Assembly: GCA_021413845.1 (NCBI GenBank)
Contig: JAIOPP010000084.1
Coordinates: 133,890-197,889, forward strand
Origin: Planctomycetia bacterium
GTDB taxonomy: Bacteria > Planctomycetota > Planctomycetia > Pirellulales > PNKZ01
Direction of reading: 5' to 3'
Length of the DNA stretch: 64,000 bases
A program made the translations under genes and the position numbers. The notes under the pieces were generated by a model that made no database searches, was not told the origin of the DNA, and saw only the letters and a program-made list of their open reading frames with translations. Positions 1 through 9,043 of this stretch are shown here, piece by piece. The first letter of the stretch is position 1, and each line of letters opens with the position of its first letter.

Positions 1-1
1 G

Positions 2-715
2 GAACTCGTCGAGCATAAGCGGCTGAAGATGGATGTCGTCGCCTCGGCTCACGGCTTAGTGCCGGATCTGGAAGACTTGATCGATCTCCCAGGCCTCGGC
101 CTGAAGGTATTGAACGTCGACACGCGCGAAGGCTTGAATGTCAGCGAGTTCCATAGCGGCGACGATGGTTTGTACGCAACTTCAGAACGAAACTGGACCA
201 TCGAGCTAGACCCAACGCCGCTCTTGCGCGGAGCCGGTAAGCCCGTCTCGTTCGAGTTTCCTAAAGCCAAGAGCAATGAGTTCGCCGTCGTCTATCGGAC
301 CTATAAAGACATGGATCCGGTCGACGCGGCCGCTCAACTCACGCTCGTCGAAGGGGAAGAAGCCAAGGCGATCGCCAGGTCGAACTACCTGGCGTGGACG
401 ATCGGCGGCATCGTAGCTCTCCTGATCGCCGGCTTGGTTGCGCTGAAGATGTTGCGAAAGAAGCCGGTCGGCGTCGTCGCCGGGCCGCCGGCGTTTGTCA
501 TGCCGCGTGAAGCGACGCCGTTTGCCGTTGTCACGCTGCTGCACCGAATTCAAACGAGCCCGGAAGCGCGACTGACCGAGCCGCAACGCTCCGACTTGCG
601 GCGCGAGATCAAGGCGCTGGAGAAGTCCTCCTTCGCGACGGATGCCGGTTCGCGTTCGGCGCCCGATTTGAAATCGCTCGCCGATCGCTGGATTCGCACG
701 GCCTCGCCTACGTAA
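2..715 (+). CDS. Membrane protein of MoxR operon (5' partial)
   Basis: The reading frame is open to the left edge, so the N-terminus lies outside the window; the ATG at 29 is probably internal. What remains is an extracytoplasmic segment, one membrane span (WTIGGIVALLIAGLVALKML) and a cytoplasmic tail of about 80 residues ending in a predicted helical RWIRTA segment. The tail resembles that of the protein at 2716-3564 in the same operon (LT..Q..DL near its start, RWI near its end). It lies about 100 bp before the MoxR gene and is presumably co-transcribed. No enzymatic motif is visible; a role with the MoxR/vWA proteins at the membrane is inferred from context. Confidence 0.7.
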   Translation, partial: ELVEHKRLKMDVVASAHGLVPDLEDLIDLPGLGLKVLNVDTREGLNVSEFHSGDDGLYATSERNWTIELDPTPLLRGAGKPVSFEFPKAKSNEFAVVYRTYKDMDPVDAAAQLTLVEGEEAKAIARSNYLAWTIGGIVALLIAGLVALKMLRKKPVGVVAGPPAFVMPREATPFAVVTLLHRIQTSPEARLTEPQRSDLRREIKALEKSSFATDAGSRSAPDLKSLADRWIRTASPT

Positions 716-813
716 CGCTAAGAAAGTCGGCCGACCGCGGCTTCTTGAAAATATCGAACGGACGCTAAGAACAACGAACGCTAAGAACTCTGCAAGACAA
801 CGAGAAAGTGTCC

Positions 814-1830
814 ATGAGCATCGCTGAATCGAACCCCCTCGCCTCTTCTCCCAGCGCGTCGTCGCATGCCGCTTCGGCACAGATTCTAGAGATCCGCAAG
901 CGAGTAGCCGACGTCGTCGTCGGGCAAGACGTCGTCGTCGAACGGATTCTCATCGCGCTGCTCACCGGAGGGCATTTGCTGCTCGAAGGAGTGCCGGGGC
1001 TCGCCAAGACGTTGCTGGTCAACACCGTCTCGCGAACGATCGGCATGGGCTTCGGTCGTGTGCAATTTACGATCGACATGCTCCCGTCCGACGTCATCGG
1101 TTCGGAAATCCTCGATCAATCGACGCACCAGTTCCGCATCCACAAGGGTCCGGTCTTTACGAACCTGTTGCTCGCCGACGAAATCAATCGCGCGGCTCCC
1201 AAAGTGCAAGGCTGCTTGCTCGAAGCGATGCAGGAGCGGAAGGTGACGCTCGGCAACAACACGTTCGCACTCCCTGCCCCGTTCCTCGTCATCGCCACGC
1301 AGAACCCGATCGAACAATCCGGCACGTTCGAGTTGCCCGAGGCTCAGCTCGATAGGTTTATGCTCTGTCATCGGTTGAAATATCCCACGGCTGAGCAAGA
1401 GAAAGACGTCTATCGTCGTCAGCTAAACATGGGCCTGAAGCGACAAGAAGGGGGCGGGGCCGTACCGAAGTCGGCGTTCGATATGATCGAAGATCGGCCG
1501 GTTTGCGGAATCTCCGAGCTCGTCGACATGATGGAGCATGTCCAGACGATCCACGTCAGCGATACGTTCACCGAGCATGTCGTGCGCACCGTGCGCCGCA
1601 CGCGCGAGCACTCGGCGCTCGCGGTCGGTTGCAGCCCGCGAGCCGGGCTCGCCTTAGTTCAAGCGGCGCGAGCCCGGGCCTTTCTACACGATCGCGATTA
1701 CGTCGTTCCGGAAGATATGTTTGCGCTGGCCGAAGACGTGATCCTGCACCGCATTCGATTGACCTATGAAAGCGTTGCTCGCGGCATCCACGCTCGCGAC
1801 GTGCTCGAAGAGATCATGCGCGAGTTGTAA
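814..1830 (+). CDS. moxR: MoxR family AAA+ ATPase
   Basis: AAA+ ATPase of the MoxR type, chaperone-like proteins that usually act with vWA-domain partners. Visible motifs are Walker A (GVPGLAKT), Walker B with a following arginine (LLADEINRAAPKVQ) and the family segment ATQNPIEQSGTFELPEAQLD. The C-terminal lid helices include the substrate-region motif GCSPRAGLALVQAARA. Length (338 aa) is normal for the family. I prefer the ATG at 814 over the GTG at 808 because GAGAAAG lies just upstream at suitable spacing. It is followed 22 bp later by a DUF58 gene and then a vWA gene, the usual MoxR-DUF58-vWA order. Confident call; the substrate is unknown. Confidence 0.95.
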   Translation: MSIAESNPLASSPSASSHAASAQILEIRKRVADVVVGQDVVVERILIALLTGGHLLLEGVPGLAKTLLVNTVSRTIGMGFGRVQFTIDMLPSDVIGSEILDQSTHQFRIHKGPVFTNLLLADEINRAAPKVQGCLLEAMQERKVTLGNNTFALPAPFLVIATQNPIEQSGTFELPEAQLDRFMLCHRLKYPTAEQEKDVYRRQLNMGLKRQEGGGAVPKSAFDMIEDRPVCGISELVDMMEHVQTIHVSDTFTEHVVRTVRRTREHSALAVGCSPRAGLALVQAARARAFLHDRDYVVPEDMFALAEDVILHRIRLTYESVARGIHARDVLEEIMREL

Positions 1831-1852
1831 GCCCGCAACCATCGTTAACTCC

Positions 1853-2704
1853 ATGCCCTACCAACTTCCCGTCGCGACGAATCCGCGGCGACAATTCGAA
1901 TTCGAGATCAAGCTGCTCGCCGACAGCTTGAATTTCGGCGGCGATCCGTCGCGGTTTCTCGGCTCCGGGCTGGAGTATGCGCAGTCGCGGCCGTACGAAC
2001 CCGGCGATCCGGTAAAGCTCATCGATTGGCGCGTCACCGCGCGAACCGGCAAGCCGTTCGTCAAGGAATACGAAGCCACGCGGCAAGTGCCGATCCATCT
2101 CGTCGTCGATACTTCGTCGTCGATGTGCGTCGGCTCGCTCGAACGCAACAAATACTATTGGGCCGTGCGGCTGGCGGCGGGCATCGGTTTGGCGGGGCTG
2201 GAAAGAATGAGTCCCGTCGGCGTGATGGCCGGCGGCGAGCGCGCCTTGCGAGTCACGCCGACGTTGTCGTCGCAAACCATTATGCAATGGGCCGAAGGGC
2301 TCCGACTCTACGACTTCCGCGAACGAACCTTGTTGTCGTCGAAGCTTCGTACTCTGGCGGCTTCGTTGAAGCAGCGTTCGATCGTCTTCGTCTTGAGCGA
2401 CTTACATGACCCCGATGCTTTGAACGCGCTGGAGTTGTTGGCGACGAAGCATGAGTTGATCGTGCTTTGGCTGCAAGACCCGGCCGAAGCCAAGCTGCCG
2501 CGCGGCGGCATCTTTCGGGCACGCGAAGCGGAGACGGGAGAAAAAGCGGTGCTGCACGGCCGGTCGCCGTTGAAGACGGCCGATCGAATTCGCGAGTCGC
2601 TCGTGCAGAGTGCGATCGAGTTTCTGCATCTTCCGATCGACGAGCCGATCTTGCCGCGCGTCCGGTACTTTTTGAAGCATCGCAAGTCGCTAGGGCACGA
2701 TTGA
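1853..2704 (+). CDS. DUF58 domain-containing protein
   Basis: 283-residue soluble DUF58 protein. The conserved core is visible as SRPYEPGDPVKLIDWRVTAR followed by a vWA-like fold starting at HLVVDTSSSM, whose DxSxS is a MIDAS-type metal site. DUF58 proteins are standard partners of MoxR ATPases. The open frame extends upstream to 1766 inside moxR, but the sequence becomes family-like only from the ATG at 1853, 22 bp after the moxR stop. The stop codon is 11 bp before the next gene, which fits one operon. Confidence 0.93.
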   Translation: MPYQLPVATNPRRQFEFEIKLLADSLNFGGDPSRFLGSGLEYAQSRPYEPGDPVKLIDWRVTARTGKPFVKEYEATRQVPIHLVVDTSSSMCVGSLERNKYYWAVRLAAGIGLAGLERMSPVGVMAGGERALRVTPTLSSQTIMQWAEGLRLYDFRERTLLSSKLRTLAASLKQRSIVFVLSDLHDPDALNALELLATKHELIVLWLQDPAEAKLPRGGIFRAREAETGEKAVLHGRSPLKTADRIRESLVQSAIEFLHLPIDEPILPRVRYFLKHRKSLGHD

Positions 2705-2715
2705 TCGGACTTACG

Positions 2716-3564
2716 ATGACGAACCCTCTGCCTCCAACAACGAGCAACCGAACGATCGCGATCGCCGCTGCGCTCGCGCCGCTCGTGATCGCCGCGCTGG
2801 TCGCGTTCTTCGTCTTCCGAAGTCGTGCGCACGACGTCACGGTCGGCGTCGAAGGTCGGCGGGTCGTCGAGATCGCCGGGCCACGTCTCGCCGCGCTGCC
2901 GTTTACGCCGGGCGATGCGTTGGCCGTGCGAATCGCCGATGCGGAGCCGACCGCCGGAGGCTTTCGCTACGACCTGCGATACATGGCGTTCGGCCCCGGG
3001 CAGCACGATCTCGCACCCTCGTTGAAGCGCCCCGACAGCACTTCGCCGGAGCCGCGCAGCGAGTTCGCAATCTCCGTCGCGGCGTTGATTCCGGAAGATT
3101 ATTCGGGCGAGCTCTATGCGACTCCGACATCTCCGATCGATCTGCATTCGCGTTACAAGCTTTACATGGGCTTGGCGTGGGGCGCATGGGCCTTGCTGCT
3201 TCTTCCGCTGGCTTGGTTCGGTCATAAGAAACGTCGTCGCGCGGTGCGCGTGCGTCCGCCGCCGAGCATCGTCGATCGCTTGCGGCTTTTGCTCGCTCAG
3301 GCAACTCGCGAGAACCTCACCGTCGAGCAAAAGGCGGATCTCGAAGCATTGTTGCTGGCGTTTTGGTCGAATCGCTTGAAGCTTTCGGAAGAATCGGTGA
3401 GCGCGACGGTCGAACGACTTCGGCTTCATCCTCAGGCCGGGGCGCAATGGAACCGCGTCGAACGCTGGATCCATAGTCCCGCGGCTAGGGCGAACGGATC
3501 CGCTGCGACGACGCAGGGAAACATCGCGAAGCAACTATTAAGCGATTTCGAAAAGTTGAACTGA
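2716..3564 (+). CDS. Two-span membrane protein of the MoxR operon
   Basis: 282-residue protein not assigned to a named family. An N-terminal hydrophobic span (about residues 15-35, AAALAPLVIAALVAFFVF) is followed by an extracytoplasmic domain of about 110 residues, a second span (GLAWGAWALLLLPLAWFG) and a basic cytoplasmic tail. The tail (LTVEQKADLEALL ... RVERWIHSP) resembles the tail of the partial gene at the window start. The frame is open upstream to 2467 within the DUF58 gene; the ATG at 2716 is chosen because it starts right after that gene's stop and gives a normal signal/anchor. It sits 4 bp before the vWA gene, so the three are likely translated together. Confidence 0.85.
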   Translation: MTNPLPPTTSNRTIAIAAALAPLVIAALVAFFVFRSRAHDVTVGVEGRRVVEIAGPRLAALPFTPGDALAVRIADAEPTAGGFRYDLRYMAFGPGQHDLAPSLKRPDSTSPEPRSEFAISVAALIPEDYSGELYATPTSPIDLHSRYKLYMGLAWGAWALLLLPLAWFGHKKRRRAVRVRPPPSIVDRLRLLLAQATRENLTVEQKADLEALLLAFWSNRLKLSEESVSATVERLRLHPQAGAQWNRVERWIHSPAARANGSAATTQGNIAKQLLSDFEKLN

Positions 3565-3568
3565 GCCC

Positions 3569-4510
3569 ATGATTTTCGCACGCCCCGGATTATTGCCGCT
3601 GCTTTGCCTGCCGATCCTGTTCGGCTTTTGGCAATGGTGGCGGCGCGGCCGGCCGGTAGTGCTGCCGTTCGATTTCGGCGAGTTGCGCCGCGGCCGTTGG
3701 TTGGATCTTCTCGTTCGCACCTTAGGTCTGGTTCCGGCGGGGATCTTGGCCGTGGCCCTGTTCTTGCTGGCCGAGCCGCTCATCGAAGGGCCGCCGACGT
3801 ATCCAGCGCAGGTGGCGAATATTCAGATCGCGCTCGACACGTCGGGCAGCATGCGCGACCCGCTCGGCGACAAAGCGAAGAAAGACGGCATGCGGTACAC
3901 GAAATACGACGCCGCGATGGAAGCGATCACCGAGTTTACGACGTTTCGCAAGGGAGACGCCTTCGGGTTCACGATCTTCACCTCGGGCGTGATGCATTGG
4001 GTGCCGCTGACGACGGACCTTTCGGCGATCCGGCTCGCGACGCCGTTCGTCGGTCCGGGCACGTTTCCGCTCAAGTGGTGGGACGGGACGAAAGTCGGCA
4101 ACGCGTTGAAGGAATGCACGAAGGTGCTCGAAGAGCGGCACGACGGCGACCGGATGCTGATCGTGCTCACCGACGGCGAAAGCCCCGACTTGCAGAACGG
4201 CCAAGCGGCGGTGATCGCCCGTGAGTTGAAGGCGAAGAACATCGTGGTCTACATCATTTCGATTCGCAACGGCGTCCCGCCGGAAGAACTGCGTACCGTG
4301 GCGCAAATCACCGGCGGCGAAATCTTCGAGTCGGGCGACATGCCCGCGCTGCGCGGAGTGTTTCAGCGGATCGATAGCCTGCAACGGGCGAAGCTCGTCA
4401 CCGCTCAGACGACTTGGCTCGAGTTCTTTTCGCCGTTCGCTTGGGTCGGCCTGGCGTTGTTGGGGTTGAATCAAATCGCGGCGTTCGGCCTCCGCTTCAC
4501 TCCTTGGTAG
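3569..4510 (+). CDS. Bat-type von Willebrand factor A domain membrane protein
   Basis: 313 residues with two N-terminal hydrophobic stretches (PGLLPLLCLPILFGFWQWW and the GLVPAGILAVALFLLAEPL segment), a vWA domain and a C-terminal span near FAWVGLALLGLNQI. This is the BatA/BatB layout. The MIDAS motif DTSGSMRD is intact and a second metal-site element LTDGES follows. The protein would expose the metal-binding vWA domain next to the membrane, where MoxR is thought to act. It is the last gene of the operon and converges on the next gene 18 bp away. Confidence 0.92.
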   Translation: MIFARPGLLPLLCLPILFGFWQWWRRGRPVVLPFDFGELRRGRWLDLLVRTLGLVPAGILAVALFLLAEPLIEGPPTYPAQVANIQIALDTSGSMRDPLGDKAKKDGMRYTKYDAAMEAITEFTTFRKGDAFGFTIFTSGVMHWVPLTTDLSAIRLATPFVGPGTFPLKWWDGTKVGNALKECTKVLEERHDGDRMLIVLTDGESPDLQNGQAAVIARELKAKNIVVYIISIRNGVPPEELRTVAQITGGEIFESGDMPALRGVFQRIDSLQRAKLVTAQTTWLEFFSPFAWVGLALLGLNQIAAFGLRFTPW

Positions 4511-4528
4511 ACCGCGGAGCGAGCGAGA

Positions 4529-6892
4529 TTACCGCTTGCGAAATAGATCCGACGACACCAAGAGCTCGATCAGCGTACGCAGTCGGTAGCCGTCTTTCTT
4601 GCCGGCTTGGGCAATGGCCTTGATCTGCGCGGCGTCGTCGATCGTCATCACCCGACGCAAGGCGAACGTCGCGAGTTGCTCGACGAACGACTCGGCGAAA
4701 CGGTCGAGATCTTCGATCAATAGTTGTTTGAATTCGTCCGGACCCTGGAAGGCTCGTCCATCGGGCAGCGTGCCGCTTGCGTTTACGACGGGATTGTCTC
4801 CCTGGCCGGTCGTCGCGGTTTCTTCGGTGCGCCAGCGTCCGAGGGCATCGAAGTTGTCGAAGGCGAAACCGAGCGGATCGATCTTACGGTGGCACGAGGC
4901 GCAGACCGCGTGCGTGGCATGCGCTTCGAGTTGCATTCGGATCGTCGCTTTCGGATGATCGCTCGGAGTCGGCGCCAGGGGCTCGACGTTCGGCGGCGGC
5001 GGAGGGGGCGTCTTGCCGAAGATCGCTTCCGAGACCCACACGCCCCGATGCACCGGCCGGTGCCGCGTGCCGTCGGACGTGAGCATCAGCACCGAGGCCT
5101 GCGTGAGCAAGCCGCCTAGATGATCTTCCGGCCGCAGCATTATTCGTTGCAATCCGGTTTCCGCCGGCGGAGGCAAGCGATAATGCAACGCCAAGCGTGG
5201 GTTCATCATCGTCCAGTCGGACGCGAGAAACTCGCGCAGCGGAAGATTTTTTGCGAAGACTTCGCCGAAGAAGCCGGTGGTTTCGAGCACCATGCTCCGC
5301 TCAAGCCATTTGTCGTAGTCGGGATACATTTCGGCGTCGGGAGGAAACATGCCGACTCGATGCAATTGCAGCCATTGTCTGGGAAACGATTCGGTGAACC
5401 GGCTGATTTTCGGATCGGCCAGCATTCGCTTCGTCTGAGCGCGCAAAACGTCGGGAGCGTGCAACGTGCCGGCGCGCGCCGCGGAGAAAAGTTCTTCGTC
5501 CGGCATCGAGCTCCAGAGAAAATACGATAACCGTGACGCAAGCTCCCAATCGTTTACCTCGTTGCGATTTCCGGTCGGCGAGCCTTCTTCGAGATAATAG
5601 AAGTTTTTCGAAGTCAACACGCCGACCAGCGCCGCGAGATATGCCGAACGGAGGTTTTCGCCGGCGGAGACTTCCCCTTGAAAGATCTTCATGTAACGCT
5701 CGAGATCGGCCTCGCTTACCGGACGTCGCCAGGCCCGCTCGGCAAAGCGCTTCAAGCTCGAGCGGGTTTCGACGAGGTTTTTTTCATCGACGGGATACGC
5801 TCCCTCCCGTTTTGCTTGGTCGGCGGCGCTTGTGATCGGGCCCTCGAACTCGATCCAATCGACGATCAACATCGGGAAGATCGGCCGGCCTTCCTCGTCG
5901 AATAGTTTGTAGCCGGTCGGCTTGGCGACGCGGGGTTCCTTCGTGCCGACGAATGTCGCCGGAGTGTTGCTGAGCGTGTGGCCGTCGGACAGCATCCCGG
6001 GCGATTCGTTCATCAAGTTGAAATTCCCCTCAGGCAGGAAGGCTTCGATCTCGACGACGGTCGGCTTGTCTTCCGGAGCCGAGACGTCACGGCCGACGAT
6101 CGAGCGTTTCAGCCCTTGATGCCAGAGCGCCAGATGCGGAAGTCGGCCCTTGAACGACGGCAGCGCGCTGAGTTGAACTCGGATCCGATACAAACCGGGA
6201 GCCGAAGCGGTGACTGCTTGCCGGCCATGCCCCGGCCAGAAAAGCCAGCGCTTGCCGGCCTCGGCTTCCTGTCGTCCCTTTTTCGCCGCCGCCGGCTGCG
6301 CGGGGAAGGCCCGTTGCACGATGATTTCCGCGGCCCGAAAGTATCGATCGACGTGCGAGGGCGAAAGGGACAGCATCGAGCCGATCCGCTCGAACCCATG
6401 CCAGCGGGGCTCTTCAATAAATGCTCCCGGCAATGTGACATCGAAGTAAACGCCGAGTAGATCGTAGATCGTGTTGCCGTATTCTTCGCGGCTCAGTCGA
6501 TAATGCGCAACCGGCCCGCGCCGCGCCATGCGCGCGGCTTCTCCGGCTTTGATCGCCGACGAGATCCAATCGACCGCCTGCCCTAGCTCCGAAGGCTTCG
6601 GTTGCTGTTCTTTCTTCGGGGGCATCTCGCCGGTGTTCATGCGAAACACGACTTCGTCCCAGCGCTGGGCAACCGCTTGATCGGCGAAGTCGCGCGCGAG
6701 CGTATCGAGCCGGAAGTTGCCCTCCTGCTTTTTCGCGTCGTGACAGCGTAGGCAATACGTCGCCAAAAACGGTTGCACGGACTTCTCGAACGACTGCTGC
6801 TCGGGTGGCGCAAGGGTCTCGGCAGCCCGCGCGCTCGAGCCGACGAACACGATCAGCAGCGTCGTAACTAGTCGAAGCATGGTGTGTCTCAC
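4529..6892 (-). CDS. Secreted cytochrome-c/DUF1592-DUF1588 protein
   Basis: 787-residue secreted protein with the multi-domain order typical of planctomycetes: signal peptide (MLRLVTTLLIVFVGSSARA), planctomycete cytochrome C domain with heme motif CLRCH at residues 47-51, DUF1587 (about 130-200, LSREEYGNTIYDLLGV), DUF1595, DUF1592 (about 445-575, WELASRLSYFLW), DUF1588 with a second CxxCH (CASCHRKIDPLGFAFDNFD) and DUF1585 at the C-terminus. Start: the GTG at 6892 overlaps the upstream stop as GTGA; an ATG at 6880 is the alternative. Such proteins are often paired with DUF1552 proteins, as at 9044-10393. The exact reaction is unknown; a periplasmic redox or polysaccharide-related role is only a guess. 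Confidence 0.93.
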   Translation of the reverse strand: MRHTMLRLVTTLLIVFVGSSARAAETLAPPEQQSFEKSVQPFLATYCLRCHDAKKQEGNFRLDTLARDFADQAVAQRWDEVVFRMNTGEMPPKKEQQPKPSELGQAVDWISSAIKAGEAARMARRGPVAHYRLSREEYGNTIYDLLGVYFDVTLPGAFIEEPRWHGFERIGSMLSLSPSHVDRYFRAAEIIVQRAFPAQPAAAKKGRQEAEAGKRWLFWPGHGRQAVTASAPGLYRIRVQLSALPSFKGRLPHLALWHQGLKRSIVGRDVSAPEDKPTVVEIEAFLPEGNFNLMNESPGMLSDGHTLSNTPATFVGTKEPRVAKPTGYKLFDEEGRPIFPMLIVDWIEFEGPITSAADQAKREGAYPVDEKNLVETRSSLKRFAERAWRRPVSEADLERYMKIFQGEVSAGENLRSAYLAALVGVLTSKNFYYLEEGSPTGNRNEVNDWELASRLSYFLWSSMPDEELFSAARAGTLHAPDVLRAQTKRMLADPKISRFTESFPRQWLQLHRVGMFPPDAEMYPDYDKWLERSMVLETTGFFGEVFAKNLPLREFLASDWTMMNPRLALHYRLPPPAETGLQRIMLRPEDHLGGLLTQASVLMLTSDGTRHRPVHRGVWVSEAIFGKTPPPPPPNVEPLAPTPSDHPKATIRMQLEAHATHAVCASCHRKIDPLGFAFDNFDALGRWRTEETATTGQGDNPVVNASGTLPDGRAFQGPDEFKQLLIEDLDRFAESFVEQLATFALRRVMTIDDAAQIKAIAQAGKKDGYRLRTLIELLVSSDLFRKR

Positions 6893-7827
6893 TTCACGCC
6901 GCCGGCTTTTGCGCCCGGCAGCGTCATGCGGACGCTGTAGAGCGAGGTGCGGGCCGTGATGAAGAGCGTGCGGAAATCATCGCCGCCGAAGCAGACATTG
7001 GCCGGCACTTCCGGAACGTCGATCTCTTCGAGTTGCTTGCCGTCGGCATCGAAGATATGCACCTTGCCGGCGTGCGTGGTGTAGAGATTCCCTTTCACGT
7101 CGAGGGTCATCCCGTCGCTTCCTCCGTCGATGTGGAATAGCTTTTTTCCGAGCTTGCCGTCTTTGCTCACTTCGTAGCAATAGACGCGGCCCGGAAGTTT
7201 TCGGATCTCGGGATCGGGGTGTCGCGCGTGGCCGCCGGTGTCGGCGACGTAGAGGCGACTTTCATCCGGCGAGAAGTTGATGCCGTTGGGCATGGCGAGA
7301 TCTTTGATCACGGCTTCGATCGCGCCTGTCGTCGGATCGAGCTTAAACACCCAGTGGCCGGGAAGCTCGGCCGGTCCGGTCAGCCCCCACGGCGGATCGG
7401 TGAACCAGAGCGTGCCGTCGGAACGGACCGCGACATCGTTGGGTGAGTTCAATCGCTTGCCGTCGAACTTATCGACCAAGACTTTAATGCTGCCGTCGGT
7501 CTCCGTCCGTACGAGGTTGCGGGCCGCATGCTGACACGAAATGAGTCGACCTTGCAGATCGAGGATGTTGCCGTTCGATTGTTCGCTCTGCCTGAAAACG
7601 GAGAGCCCATCGGCTTCGCTCCATTGCATCAGCTTGCTGTTGGGAATGTCGGAGAAGATCAGCTTCTTCTCTGCCGGAATCCAGACGGGACCTTCCGTGA
7701 ACTTCATGCCGTCGGCGAGCTTTTTCACTTTCTCCCCGGGCGCGACCAACGTCGTGGTCTTGTCTTCGGCAACCACGGTGGTCGCAAGGCACGTTAGCGC
7801 AATTACAGTCAAAACATATTTCGGCAT
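6889..7827 (-). CDS. SMP-30/gluconolactonase/LRE family protein
   Basis: 312 residues with a cleavable signal peptide (MPKYVLTVIALTCLATTVVA), so periplasmic or secreted. The six-bladed propeller family is recognised from FTEGPVWIP near the N-terminus (metal-ligand Glu), LNSPNDVAVRSDGTLWFTDP (Asn ligand), LAMPNGINFSPDESRLYVADT (Asn) and GGSDGMTLDVKGNLYTTH (Asp ligand). These are the divalent-metal residues of lactone hydrolases. A Shine-Dalgarno-like AAAGGAAC precedes the ATG. The stop overlaps the start of the DUF1592 gene by 4 bp, so the two are coupled. A sugar-lactone hydrolase is likely; substrate unknown. Confidence 0.92.
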   Translation of the reverse strand: MPKYVLTVIALTCLATTVVAEDKTTTLVAPGEKVKKLADGMKFTEGPVWIPAEKKLIFSDIPNSKLMQWSEADGLSVFRQSEQSNGNILDLQGRLISCQHAARNLVRTETDGSIKVLVDKFDGKRLNSPNDVAVRSDGTLWFTDPPWGLTGPAELPGHWVFKLDPTTGAIEAVIKDLAMPNGINFSPDESRLYVADTGGHARHPDPEIRKLPGRVYCYEVSKDGKLGKKLFHIDGGSDGMTLDVKGNLYTTHAGKVHIFDADGKQLEEIDVPEVPANVCFGGDDFRTLFITARTSLYSVRMTLPGAKAGGVK

Positions 7828-7878
7828 CGTCGTTCCTTTGTTTTCAGATCTCTTGCCGGTTGTCTTTCGATTGGCGGA

Positions 7879-8936
7879 TTACGGGCGCACCAGAGTCGAT
7901 GAGCGTTGCTGATCTTCCAGCGACTTCATTCGTTCTTCCGGAGGGACCGTGACGAAAATCCATTTGTCGCTCTTCACGCGAACGCATCGCCCCGGCCGAT
8001 AGCCGTCGAGCAGTTCCGTGAACTTTAGGCGAACCTGAATGCCGCTGCTACCCAGCGGCGGGTTCTCGGTCTCTTTCCACTCCAGCACTTGGCCGATCTT
8101 CTTGTCGGCACGATGAAACCAAGTGCGCAGCGTCTTCTCGGCCGTGGCGACGCCGAACCCTTTGTTTTGCGTCGTCTTGAGGTCTTCGTACGGCGGCGCT
8201 GTTGCAGTTCCGTAGCGAATCGTGCGCTTTCGTCGTCGAGCCAAATATCGGCGACGGTAAATTCCTTATCGCGCGAGCCGGGCGACCAAGTGAGGTTCAG
8301 TTGAACGGGCCGGCCGACGACGATGTCGGCGAGATCGACGAGCTTGCGTTGTTTCCAAACTCGGGTCGCGTCGTTGATGTCGAAGATGTACGGAGTATTG
8401 ATTCCATCTTTGGCCGATTTACCGACAGGCTCGACGTCGATCTTTCCCTTCTCGATGTCCAGTTTCGCCACCTTCCAGCCTTGCCCGCGACGTTGGTAGA
8501 AACTGAAGTCGTCTTCCAGCGTCACGGCATGGTTGTGTTTCACCTCATATAGTTTCTGGTCCGGCGGAAGGGGAGGGATCGTGGCTTCTTCTCCGGTCGG
8601 AGGCAAATAAAAGTAGCCGTGGACATGTGTGCCGATCGCTAGATCGCGCAGCTCGGCAGGAGCGCCGTGAAACCAAATCATGCCGTAGGGAAGCATGGCG
8701 AAGTAGTGGAGCGGGCCGTCTTGGTAACGCTGCCCACCGTCGCCGTCGAGCCGCATGCCCGCCCGACGATTGACGGGATCGATCAGCACTAGCTCACCTG
8801 CGAGGTATGTGCCGGAGCCGTGCGGCGGGAACTCATGGGCCTTCAGAACAAGATCGTCTGCCGACGCCGGACGCGCCGTGACGCAGAGCGCTCCGAATAG
8901 CAGAGCCGTGAAATATCGAAGCGAATTGCGGATCAT
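7879..8936 (-). pseudogene. Secreted planctomycete protein, frameshifted near 8190
   Basis: One gene split over two frames. The upstream part (ATG at 8936, frame closed at 8025) has a signal peptide (LRYFTALLFGALCVTARPASA) and a sound protein sequence up to IWLDDESARFA. After about 8200 that frame turns into Arg/Ser-rich noise, while the other frame (stop at 7879) becomes protein-like (YEDLKTTQNKGFG ... RMKSLEDQQ). Joining them needs a -1 shift within the GC-rich stretch at about 8180-8205, i.e. one base missing. Restored length would be about 350 residues. Family and function are unknown. A sequencing error is as possible as a real mutation. A decayed paralogue lies at about 10500-10810. Confidence 0.65.
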
Positions 8937-9043
8937 GGAAGCAAGACTCGGGTGACATGAAACCCATGTGCCGTGCGGCAAGTGCGCGGGGCGTTCGACA
9001 AGCCCACGGCTCGCGCAGCGCGGGTGGATTCGGAGCGAGGCAT

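Noticed and set aside
206-880. Long minus-strand ORF across the first membrane-protein gene
   Set aside because: Arg-rich translation, no ribosome site, overlaps real coding sequence; typical high-GC shadow.
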